A DNA stretch of 64,000 nucleotides. It comes from Aspergillus flavus (taxonomy: Eukaryota > Ascomycota > Eurotiomycetes > Eurotiales > Aspergillaceae). The stretch covers positions 3,906,001 to 3,970,000 of the forward strand of contig NC_092409.1 in the NCBI RefSeq assembly GCF_009017415.1, given 5' to 3'. Shown piece after piece: positions 12,528 through 23,358 of this stretch. Every line of letters begins with the position of its first letter. Positions within the stretch are counted from its first letter, which is position 1. The notes beneath the pieces were generated by a model. It was not told the origin of the DNA. It saw only the letters and a list, made by a program, of their open reading frames with translations, and made no database searches. A program made the translations under genes and the position numbers.

Positions 12528-13717
12528 ACAGAAAGTAACACACAGGAGATATGCCTATTAGCCTTACGTGTCCACTCAACACGTAACGTATAGAATAGAG
12601 AGGCAGATATATATTATCGTTATTCTATTCCGATTGATTCAATGAGACCGCTTTTTCTTCACAGCCGTGCAGCTGCCGACATAAAATGGTGATCTTCATC
12701 AACATCACACAGTTTTGGAGAATGTGGAATGCGATTTTATACTGAGAGCAGTTTAGTCAAGTCGATAGAATGATGACACTGGTAAGTTACGGATCTACCT
12801 GTACAGGGTAGGAAGCCTGTCGATCAGGACTCGGGGGAAGGTCTATAGATGATATCTAGTAATGTACAGAGCTGCGCTACCGGCCTTGATAGCAGGGATT
12901 CTTTCCATTCTTCTTCCTCCTTACCTTCCCGACCTATCTTCTTTTTCTTGAATAGCTCGGTCTCATTTACCTTTATGCTTCGTTTTCTTCACCGAATACG
13001 CGTAAGAACTAGTATCTGTTCTTTGGAGGTCATTGAAGTGCACGCCCTAGTCTTTGATATTTCTATATCACTTTCTCCTTTATACAGTCTGAGGTGAAGT
13101 GGTTCATCATGGACAAAGGGAGGCTTTGTTGCACGGTTTAACACGAATAAGAGAGAGAAAAAAAAAAGGCCATTCCTAGGCTGACATGAAAAGCTAAAAA
13201 CGGTGCACAGAGATTTAAATAGCATATGAATTACCTTACATAGTGGTAAGTCCTCGGGGCCTAGTAATATATCTACCAGTAATATTGCTGGAGCTCTTCA
13301 AATTGGATTCATGTAGGCCTTCATTAACTGTAGTAGAAAGAGAGGACGATTATATTCTCCTCTGTTAAGATACTCTCTTTGTGCTAAATGGAAATCAACT
13401 TGAAAGAGTATGCACCGCTAGCTCCTGCTTTCTATGTATAGCAAGAACAAACCACACAACGATGTGCACATTTGTTTACATAAAGAATGACGAGACCCAG
13501 ATACCTACTGCCTATGAACAAACACACATCAAGTAGTTTCAACCCGAGCAGATTCATCACGCACAGAGCAAACTTTTGCCCTCAGTTCAGTCTTCAACTA
13601 TCTGATTCTACAGGTGAGCAGTTTCCCTTTTATAGAGGGCTTTCCACTGGCAAATGTAGGGACAAGTACAGCTCCTCAATTTACAAGTTGCAATCTGCTT
13701 TACACCCAAACCCCACA
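12528..13717. other. intergenic between kinase fragment and protease
   Basis: A plus-strand C/T-rich tract lies at about 12897-12955, pointing toward the protease gene. The protease frame is open from an upstream ATG at 13487, so the last 230 bp could be coding N-terminal extension or 5' UTR. Nothing else was recognised. Confidence 0.4.
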
Positions 13718-15638
13718 ATGGCGCTGACTTTTGAAGTAACCTCAACCTGCCAGTACCCGATCCGAATGGAGCCCCCCAGACGCAGCTCCACATCAAGGGC
13801 TGCCCCAGAAAGACCTCTAGTCGGGGACACCACATCTGATGATGGCTTCGTGGAGGAGTACCTTCGCGCCGGTGGACCCAACCTTTGTGAAATATCAGAA
13901 TATGCCTATCCATTTCCTAAAACAACTGCTCGCGATGGTTCCACCTTTACGTGTAAGGGATATTGTTTTGATGACGTTCGAGCTATCGGTAAGAAGTGGA
14001 ATATTGGTATAATAAATATCTCTTTTATTGGTCGCAAGGCCTACCCGAACAAGTTCGTGGTACCTATCCCTACCCTTAGCGTCGGCGCTAGGTGGGAAGT
14101 ATCCTCGAAAGGCCGATGGTTGGAAGCTGCGCGGGAAATCTATCACAGCTTGCAGGAAAATGGTATCGACAGTATCTCTGTGGAAATCGTCGACCGGCGT
14201 CTTGAGATGGGCCCATCAATCTCCCCCTGCAAACCTACCGATGCTATATACCCGTTGTGGGGGGCTGTTGCAGAGAAGATCTTGACATCAGTAGACACGT
14301 CTGGGTTCCGATCACTAGGATGTCACCGCATTGGGTACGAGACATCAGCAGAAGACTGCTCGCCTACGATTTTCTTGACTCTCTACAGAAAGTGCCGTCG
14401 GGAATGGCAAGAAGTGAAGCAGGGTATCAGAAACGTGTTAGATGAATTCAAGCTGTCCACCGTCGATGTTATGATCCGCAAAGACAATCCCATACCATAC
14501 ACGTACAGCACTGAAAGATACGACCAATGCTGGGATGAGGAGGACAATATCAACCACGGGAAGCATATTTCCATAGACAATTGCTCGCAGCCTGTTACAC
14601 TAGGGGATAGTGTCAGCGCTCATAACTCTACTAAACACGGAACCTTTGGTGGTTGGTTAGAGTTGAAGAACCCGACCTCTGGAGTTTGGGAACCAGTCGG
14701 CATTACTTGTGCTCATTGTATATTCACTCCTGAGCACCAAAGCAAGCTTCCTAGTAAGTGAACAGCAATCCAAACCCAAACTAGGGGTATCATGCTAACA
14801 ATCTACAGTGTTCGCCGGTTGGAAGCACAACAACGGCCTTGCTGAGATCGATTCCCCGAGCCTTCTAGATGTTCAAGCCGGAATTCGGGAAGTTGAGGAA
14901 GCGATTTCTTGTCACAAAAAATTACATCTCATCCAGTATGTCGAGCAGGCAAAGGCCGATGGAGATGCCATCAGACCTGCCGATGAAGGCAAGTGGAGAA
15001 AAGTTAAATCCCACGTGGACGATCTGGAAGCGCAAAAGGAGATACTGCAATTCTATCGTGATTCGCAGGCCTACAGCTTCGGAAGAGCCTTTTCTGCTGA
15101 TTTCTGGGAGTTGCGTGCAAGAACCACAAGGGATATAACGGAGATAGATTGGGCTCTTGTAAGACCCTCTGGAGGTCGTGCCATTGGCTCTAACAAGGTA
15201 AATAAATGCCCTATATATTACTACCAATGTTTGCTGACCGTCGAGATGTAGCTCAGCGAATTGTCGGATAATGCATTATTCGCAGAAGCAGGGATACCAG
15301 AGAGCAAGCTTCAGTTGATTTGCGGTGACAGGTTGTACAAGATTGGTCGCAAAACGGGGCTAACTCATGGTGTCTATAACGGCCTTAAGACTGCAGTTTT
15401 CGATGACAAAGAAAACAATTCCGAAACATGGATGCATACTATCACCGGATTCAGGGATAGAGTCGCGGATTTCGGCGATTCGGGTGCCCTTTTCTTCACC
15501 CGTACCGGTGATGTTGCTGGGATGTGCACCGGTGGCAGTGTCAGAGGTGGCCTCGTTTACTTCACCCATATACACGACTTGGTGGATGACATCAAACAGG
15601 TTACCGGGGCCAAGGGCATTCGGCTGAAGCAAGATTGA
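13718..15638 (+). CDS. trypsin-fold serine protease with novel N-terminal half
   Basis: Model: 13718-14753, 14809-15197, 15252-15638; 603 aa. The C-terminal half has a complete chymotrypsin-type triad: His333 in ITCAHCIF, Asp459 in IDWALV, Ser552 in FGDSGALF. No signal peptide or zymogen cleavage site is seen, so an intracellular role is likely. His and Asp are 126 residues apart, with a charged helical insertion between them. The N-terminal half (about 75-260) matches no domain I know and appears to contain two copies of a beta-alpha-beta unit, around Trp134 and Trp230. ATG 13718 was chosen for its good context (cacaATGg) and because upstream codons are basic and low in complexity; an in-frame ATG at 13487 would add 77 residues. 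Protease fold is fairly certain; substrate is unknown. Confidence 0.8.
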
Positions 15639-15869
15639 CTTATCTTAGACCGTGTCTATGCAGTGTAGCTACTAGGTATCGGTGTTGGCGTTGCTCTCTT
15701 TCTCTCCTTCATTCGCTGATTATCATTGCTCAAGTATAGATAGTCCTTGTTCTAGTTCTTTAGGCCTTTCGAAACAACCAAAGACCGTCCTTTGATATTC
15801 AATATCAATCAAACTAGCATAATTGCCCCTGGTTTAGAATGGAGTCGCCGTCTACCAATCACCAGCATT

Positions 15870-18800
15870 TTAGAGTCCAAACTTCGACCCTAACACTATT
15901 GTTTTGATTAGCCCGATATTTCGAAAGAAGAAATCAACATGAACTTACCACCCAGCACCGCCTTCTTCTTCTGATTTTGAACGTACTTATTGACGTCCCG
16001 AGCCCAGTTACTGCTGTTTTCTTCTAGTCGTTCCATCTGGTCACCGGCAAGGTTCAGATTTTCAGTGCGCTGCTGCACTTGGCGCTGCATGTACGACCAA
16101 TATCCTTCTTGGCTGCCTTGCTCCTGGGACAGGTTGGACATGGTTCGTCCCTCCCTAGCAAGTCTTCGACGCTCTTGATCTTCAAGTTTCATCTGCTCTT
16201 GCATCTTTTTAGAAGGCGGACGATCCGGGCCTCCAACTATCCGAGCACCATCGTCAGTAAAACACTCCTTGGACAAACGTAGCAGGGAAACCTAGACAAG
16301 TGGGAGCGGGTGTACGAACTGAGAATGTCCATGTCAGCAGGAGAGATATATTGGGTGCCGGAGATCCATTGCATGTTGGTAATTGTAGGGCGTGGCGGGA
16401 TGGCTGCCTGTATATTATAGAGCTGGTCTTCGGAATGTCGCCTGCAATTGTTATTAGTGAGTTATCGATCTCAGACAGTATGTTGAGAATGTGCACATAC
16501 AGCCCAGTTCCAGCTCCCCAAACGTTAAACAATCCGACTTCGGAAGGCCCTGTCCAGGTAAGAACTGTTCCATTAGAACAAATTGTGGATTCCGAGAGGC
16601 GTTTCATATCAGCCATGTAATTTATTTCCTTGCAGCCCATCTCTTTGAGGCCTGGGATAGAGAAAGCCCGCACGTTGCCATCACCAAAGAGCCCAACAAG
16701 GCTGTAACCTCGACCCTCGACCTTGACCACTGCAGCAGAGTCGCACAAATAATCTTCCCACGATTTATGTGCGCCCTTAGAAGTTGCAGGTTTGAATATC
16801 CTGCAGCCAGAAACGGTTACAGCAACAACGACACCGTGAACCTGAACTCCATTTCTTAAACCTCCAACCGCGTTCGGAGTAGCTAAGGCAAGGTCACCGG
16901 TCTCGGCATTAATAGGAATGATGCTTATGACCTTATCATCCAGCAAAGTTGCTCCAGCAAACGAAGCCGTATAACCCCCGTTATCCGTTGGAAGGATCTT
17001 AAAGGTTGCAAAATTTCCCCGATTGGTGCCTACAAAGCAGCAAATGCTCGAATAATCTGTAAAAATTATGGATCAGCATAATTCTGCATATCTCAAGACC
17101 TCGCTATCTCTCCTACCTTCGCCCTCCAAAGTCAATACACCAAATTCAATGCTTGTTGGCCATTCTGGTGGGGCATCATCAGACGATCGGTGTCTCAAGA
17201 AACTGCTCCGCTTGCTAGGTTTTGTGAGTTCGGACAATCGCGCTGTATGAATCACAGCTGGTCCGCGCAAGTCGATGATCACCAGACTGCCACCTTCGAA
17301 GCCAGCAGCGACAAATCCAACTTGGCTATGTTTCAGCGCAGTGACTGATCCTTGTTGCATATCCAAAAGGGTAAGGGGAAGAAGTCCCTGCTTCAACCCA
17401 GGATCAGTCCTGTGAGCGACCTTAGTCAACTTCCCCGGTCCTTCGTTAGCGCCGGCGGGCTCTTCGTGGCCAAAACTTCCATTGCTGCCCCAACGGAATA
17501 TCACGACCTCACCACTCCTGAGGCCAACCGACAGCTCACCTGTTGACCCACTTAGGGCCATTTCAGTAACTTCAACATTACTAACACGGCCAACGGCACG
17601 CGCCAAATCCACCTGGATGACATCCCCGTTCTCGATCTCATCATCATGGCCTACATCCCAGAGACGAATTGTGCCATCAGCATGAGCGGTTGTGATCACA
17701 TTACGATCTTCAAAGCGCTTGAGGACCTTCTTCCCTTCCGCACCGCCTAGTAGGAACTTTGGCCCTTGCGACCTCCGTTCCCTGAGGCCAAGCCAAGCTG
17801 AACGATCGACTGGCGTAAGGGTCATCTTGTTTACGAAGGGGTGAACAAATGAAAGAGAAGGGTGGATCATATTGGTGGGGGTAATTGGATGACCACTAGG
17901 GAAGCTCAAAGTTATCAGCTCTCCCGAAGAAAGAACAGCGATCAAGGCAATCGGATCATGTCCACCAGCATAGTAGGGTGAGGCGCGAGGAATAAGGCAG
18001 AAATCAACGACTTCTGCGCCTGGAGGCGTGGAGAGATCTGTTATTTGTTTTGGAGATTCGAAATAATTCGATATCATGGCCCAAGAGGATGTTTGATAGT
18101 TTGGAGTCGGCCCCAGATCGATGAAAGTAAGTCCTTTGTTGGCCTCAGCTTTCGGCTTACCACCAGCTATTAAAAGTCCACTATCATCCCCATTTCCTTT
18201 AACACACCACGCAATATGAGTAATGGGGTCCCTGAGCCCAACAGCGCTCCCTGCTGACAGTGGTCTCTCACGACTAGCACCTGGCTGGTCAATATTGGGG
18301 GTTGTGATTGACCTAGCCGCTATCTTGCGACCATCTTTAGAGTCCCAAAGGACCAAACTATTATCATCATGCACTGTCAATACGAAAATTCCGTTAGGGT
18401 GCCAAACGGCCTTAGTCAGTCTTGGTCTGCGCGGCTCCTGGGATGGAACATCGCAATTCCCACCCAATGCACCCGGAGGAACTTCATACTCGAAGTACTT
18501 CTGTGCTAAGTTCTGCTTAAACGAGAATGTCACAGCTCCCTCAGGATAGCCCACTAGGATCTTTCCAATATCGCGAGGTGAAAAGGAGAGTGCGATGACA
18601 GGGCAAAAGCGCGCTCGCGGATTACGCTGGGCCCAGAGATTGGGAACTTTAAAAGGAGTTAAAGTTTCACGATCGAGATCATATGCAATGATATCACCTA
18701 CAGAAACCAGTTAGTGCACTACCAGTTACCGTTGCGGAAGCATTGTCCAGATACCATTCTGCAGGCCAATGAAGGCATAGTCGAGGCTAGGATCGGTCAA

Positions 18801-19233
18801 CAAGGCGCTGACATGGTTAGGAGGGGCATAAGAGAAGAGCGTCTGTCGTGTCTCGAGGGAGAAAACACAAATTTCACTTTTCGAATCAACGCTGACAAGC
18901 TTGTCCGCACAAAATTGTAGGAACTTGGCCGACGCCTTCCGGGGCAGTGAAAAAACAACGGATACCCGACGCTGGCCGAACACATAGATCTGACCGCTGC
19001 CAAACTGAGTATCACTGGTGCCAACGGCAATAAGAGATTGAACGGGATCGTAGGCGATCGCGCTGATCTGAGAATTTATGCCATATCGAGCGAACTGCGA
19101 ACAAGTGAGCAACCGGAAAAATGTTGCCTTGGGTGCCAAGACATACATCATCGAGGGCGAACAAGTCCGGCGACAAGCCGTCGGACAGGTCCTTTTGGAT
19201 ACCAGCTTGCTTTCCTCTCAGGAAATGCGCCAT
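15870..19233 (-). CDS. sro7: Sro7/tomosyn (Lgl family) exocytosis regulator
   Basis: WD40 protein that binds the t-SNARE Sec9 and the Rab Sec4 and promotes vesicle fusion at sites of polar growth. Model: 19233-19147, 19094-18755, 18697-17117, 17056-16501, 16441-16320, 16236-15949, 15895-15870; 999 aa. WD-type blades run over most of the protein (ISAIAYDPVQSLIAVGT, VWHPNGIFVLTVHDDNSLVLWD, VITTAHADGTIRLWDVG). Near the end are the family segments YISPADMDIL and GGPDRPPSKK, then a C-terminal SNARE-like helix (about 940-990, RTENLNLAGDQMERLEENS). The last exon is only 26 nt and gives the terminal LGSKFGL. The first residues MAHFLRGKQAGIQKDLS are characteristic. Introns are 52-83 nt. Confidence 0.93.
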
Positions 19234-19923
19234 TTCCGGCAAGTGTAAAGCTCTACCGAGAGGTAAGAAGGATGTGGAGGGGAGAAAAGAGAAAGATGAG
19301 CTGTGTTTCGCGGTGTCGAAGGGGTGCGGAGCGGAGACCCCACATCTGAGCTTTGAAGCGTCATCCCGCGGAATCTGTTGCAGGGCAGCCGATCAGCCCC
19401 GCCCTTTAATTGGGTTTCTTTTCGGCCCTATAAATTACGACCTCCCTTTGGAAATCAATGTACGGGTAGTACTAGGAAGTATATCCATGCCAAATGACAA
19501 ACAACAATAAAACACACCAAAAAAAAATAATACTAAATCTGGGACTTACTTCTCATGGTTGGTGAACGGGACACAAATCGTAAATTGTCATTTATATGAG
19601 CAGTAGGAAATCTATCGTGTAAATCATCGAGTAGACCTACCTAGCCAAGGAATTGTACTACATACTCCATAATCTGAGTAATGCAATGATCGCCAGATCT
19701 GCTAGGCAGCAACAATCGACTGAGCCCCAAGGGTGTACTTCTCATTGAGTCGGTACTGTCCTACTGCGACACACGCTTACCAGTCCAAATTAGCTTTATT
19801 AGGTCTATGCTCCCATCCCGTTAGAAATCCCATAGCTTGTAATCAAAGACACCTAAACGCCAGTATTGTGCAACCCCCTGAGATAGCTCCCTCTTTGTAG
19901 GTCCGAGAACCCGGTTCATCCCT
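19234..19923. other. intergenic, sro7 promoter and APH-like 3' flank
   Basis: 690 bp between two leftward genes. The part near 19234 should be the sro7 promoter and leader. No coding frame or repeat of note. Confidence 0.45.
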
Positions 19924-21037
19924 CTAAATAGCGGCCATCTTGTTCAGTATCGTCGTCAACCGCCTCCTCGCATCATTTTCCGCAATCATATCTCGATTCC
20001 GATAGTATTGCACAGTGACTCTTTCAACGGACCGATAGCAAGCATATCTGGGGGAAAATGGTCACAAAGAATAAGTCAGCGTCACATATGTCAAACTCGT
20101 TTCAGGACAGAAGCACATACAAAAGCTGTCGTATTCTTTCCATCTCGCTTCCTACAATTCGCGATTGTCCAAAGCCGTCCAGCATAGAAGACGATGGCTC
20201 TTCAAACATTTCAGCCATGTAGATGTCACCCCATAGCGTTTTGCCCAAGTCCACAACACCAGATAATTTTTTGGATTCTGGATCCACTAGTACTTGCGTA
20301 GGGTGACCAAAGTCAATTACGACTAACTGTGGTGAAGTGATTTCTTCAAGTGCTGGTGATAACCGACTAAGCTGGTGCCTTATCTCAGCATAAGGCAGGT
20401 TGACAAAGACGTCCTCCGAGTCACGGAGAATGCTTTCAAAGAGGATAACAAAGGCCTCTCGCCAAGATCGTCTTCCAGCGCCGCTGGCCACCTGTTCCAA
20501 AGTCCCGAAGGAGTCAGACACATGTTGCCCAATCTTTTGAGCCAAGACTCCCAATCGCCGGTCAATATCCTTTCGATTCTGGGGAGTGAGCCAGGGTTTC
20601 ATTTCATGTAGTGTAGCTCCGGTCACATAATGCCGCATCAAAAAGGCGGAATCGCGCAAATTACCTCGAGAGTTGTAATAGAAGATTTGTGGAATGTCAG
20701 GAATCCCGCTCTCTTTGAGTAAAGCGAGTGCACGGGCTTCTGTATCAAGTATGAATTGCTCTCGCCGTAGCAACGGTGTCATCGGCGTCGGCGTACACTT
20801 CAAAAGTACATGGGCTCCGTTGGATAGTGATATGAGGCAAAGTGGATGGAGATGGCCATCGAGGGGAGAAATGTTGCTAATATGGACAGCAGAAGTGAAT
20901 ATCCGCTGAACAATTGTACACAGTTTCTCAGATACTTCGACACCGCGAGAGTAATGGTTACTAAAGGAAGGAGACATAATATATCGTTCTGGCTTGAAGG
21001 GTAGACTGTCGGCAATGATCGATACAGGTTTGCTCAT
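19924..21037 (-). CDS. APH-family phosphotransferase-like protein, degraded motif
   Basis: Aminoglycoside/choline-kinase-fold protein of the large fungal APH family. Model: 21037-20121, 20047-19924 (73-nt intron), 346 aa. N-lobe features include GAHVLLKCTPTP (candidate ATP-binding Lys) and RREQFILDTEARAL (helix-C Glu). A FLMRHYVTGATLHEM hinge is present. The catalytic loop reads VVIDFGHPTQVLVD: Asp242 is kept, but the expected His two residues before it is Val240 and the metal-binding Asn is replaced by Thr/Gln with a one-residue spacing change. The second metal Asp is kept (GVVDLG, Asp263), followed by WGD. Phosphotransfer may be weak or lost. Real substrates of fungal members are mostly unknown. 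A second possible start is the Met at residue 21. Confidence 0.8.
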
Positions 21038-23358
21038 TATGAAAAGTTATATGAAAACTAGAGCGAACCCACTTATGACCGAGCTTTGTAGAAAAGAGAA
21101 ACCAACATATGATGGGACGTGGAGGGTTAAAGAAAAAAAAACATGGTTCAGACATAAATCCTGGAATACCACCCTACAGCGTAACGAAGCGAAGGCTAAC
21201 ATGTTATCAGAAGTGTTAAATTGGATCGTCTAAACGAGGATCCACATCATGGACTCCTACGTACTTCGTTCGTCCGTTCGTCTATGTATTCTGCAGTTGG
21301 GCTGTATGAGACGCTACGGTCTCAATTTACCAGACCATTCCACCACCGGGCCCCGGCACATCACCCACTGGCTCTCTCCCGCAATCGCTAAAGCGAACCA
21401 CAAAATTGGATTCAATGACATTGTAGTCAAAGAGTTGCGAGTCAAGCGAACGTGGCCCCCTGACCGATTAGACGGAGGAATGAGCCGACTAGGTTGCGCG
21501 GAGATAGGCGGAGCACTGATGAAGTCAATAGAGTGAGTGACATTAAGAACTGGGGCTTTCGCCTAAGGCTCCCGCTCTTAGAAAGGCGCGATGCAGTTGA
21601 CCCAATCAGAGGCCCGCCTTGCCGAAGACAACAAAGCATCCCGTCCTAAGGATTTCTGATCCCCTGTAGTGGTCTCGCCTTAGTACTTGTGCGCCTTGAA
21701 AATCTATCGCTGCACTTGCAGTTCCATTTCACAAATTAATTTCCCAAAACATCAATTCTGTTCTCTATACCTGATTTGTGCTGGTTTTTGAAACTCTTGG
21801 CTCCCTGGAATAGTCAACATTATGCGATATATATATAAGAAAAAAAAAAAAGAAAAAAAAAGAAAAATCTTTACGGAGTATACCGCCAATTGGACCATAT
21901 TAACGAGGAAGTACTCCCAACTGAAACAGGCTCGAAACATCTGATGGATTATGAAAAAATCACCAAAATCTGCGGTCTTCATGCTCGATATTAATCATGT
22001 CATGACGAGGGCTTACGACGAGCTGCTAATGTCATGGGTGAGAGTTTGAAAAGAGTAACAGCTATCAGTTCGTGGCAACAACAGATCTGGCCTGTACAAT
22101 TTCAAGGTACCCAGGTTGATCTATCGCCCTTTGAGGAGAGGGAAGCACGTGTTCAAGCACGTGTAGAGGACCGTCAAATGGTCCAACAATGGTACCTTTC
22201 GCCTAAGGTTTGGTTATTTGAAATCGAGAGTATTCGAGTTGTTCCACCCTGCTTCCGAGTGGGCCTCCCCATCCAAGACGACCAGACCAAACGAATCACA
22301 TGGACTCGAGTATAACTGCTATTTTGGGTAAAGAAGAGGAAAGGAACGAAAAGAGGGCCTTTCCGTTGTGCAATCATTTTCTCAAACTGTAGGCATCTCT
22401 GTTGGGCGGATACGTGGGTCTCATAAGGGTACTATATAATGGGTAAAGTCTATCTTTCGCTTACCACAATGTATGTATGTACATTGTACATACATAGAAC
22501 ACCAGCTTGTTTCCAGGGTAAACTAGCAGGTTCAACATCGTCCAACTTTGCCGAAAGTGGGAATACTACCTGTCGGGTAAGTCGCCCGGGCTAACTGAGT
22601 TTATGGCGCCTTCCTATTCTGTCTAAGCTGCACTAATCAGATCTTACATTGAAACGCCCACCGCAACGCCTTCCATGCCAACCTCAGCCACATTCTATCT
22701 GAACCTCCGTCTTCTTACCCAGGGAGCTCTTGGCTATTGTCATGAGCTTTTGAGTGGCAGGTATTTTGATGTCAACCCTCCAAGTGCCCAAACACGTATT
22801 CTCTAAAGAACAATATATAGTAGCGTGTCTCTACAAGTAACTAAATCCCATAATTCTTCTTAGGGGATAAAGCTATCGGGGATGTTTTCTATGAAAAATG
22901 GTTAGCTAGTAGTATATAATTCCAAGATCCAATACTGACAGTATATTGTTATTGACTTACTACCATGGTTATGGAAATATCTTCGCTGGGCATAATCCTC
23001 ATTAGAGTTCAAGAAGTGATGCTCTAAAGTTTTATTCGCCTTCCAAATACGAGGGAAATGACCAACCCAATATGATCATAGGTTTACTACCAATCCTAGG
23101 TGTTCACCGGGTCATGGTATATGTTCTATTTTACGAAGCGTCGTGGAGCTTAATTAGCTATTCAAGTACCAGCTCTATTCGTTACTTTCCCGTAGGCCTT
23201 TGTTATTTTATTACTTCCCCCCTCTTCGTCTTGTTTAGAGTGATACAGCACTGATGCATTGTATAACAATTCATAAGTATCCAAAAAATTGCATTCACTA
23301 TTTTCACCGCTCAACCCAAAATATCTCATACACTACGAAAGTTGTTTCAAACCGAGAT
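21038..23358. other. 2.3-kb gene-free interval
   Basis: Holds the promoter of the APH-like gene at its left side and the tan1 3' flank at its right. An A-rich run lies at about 21838-21868, followed by a TACGGAGTA motif (21872-21880). There is a pair of CACGTG boxes (22146-22163) and a perfect palindrome (22472-22496). A 93-codon rightward frame at 22034-22315 has an ATG but no recognisable domain or splice context, so it is not called. Confidence 0.45.
22472..22496. repeat. perfect 12-bp inverted repeat, 1-nt centre
   Basis: TATGTATGTACA (22472-22483) and its exact reverse complement (22485-22496) flank a single T. The arms include an ATGT simple repeat. It lies in non-coding DNA about 1.4 kb from the nearest start codon. 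Confidence 0.85.

Noticed and set aside
13487..13717. Earlier ATG for the trypsin-fold protease
   Set aside because: In frame, but the 77 extra residues are low in complexity and the ATG at 13718 has better context; kept as an alternative only.
21838..21868. A-rich run as possible retroposon tail
   Set aside because: No target-site duplication or element body adjacent; similar A/T runs are frequent here.
22034..22315. 93-codon rightward ORF with ATG
   Set aside because: No domain, no splice context, isolated in non-coding DNA; length is within chance for this many frames.
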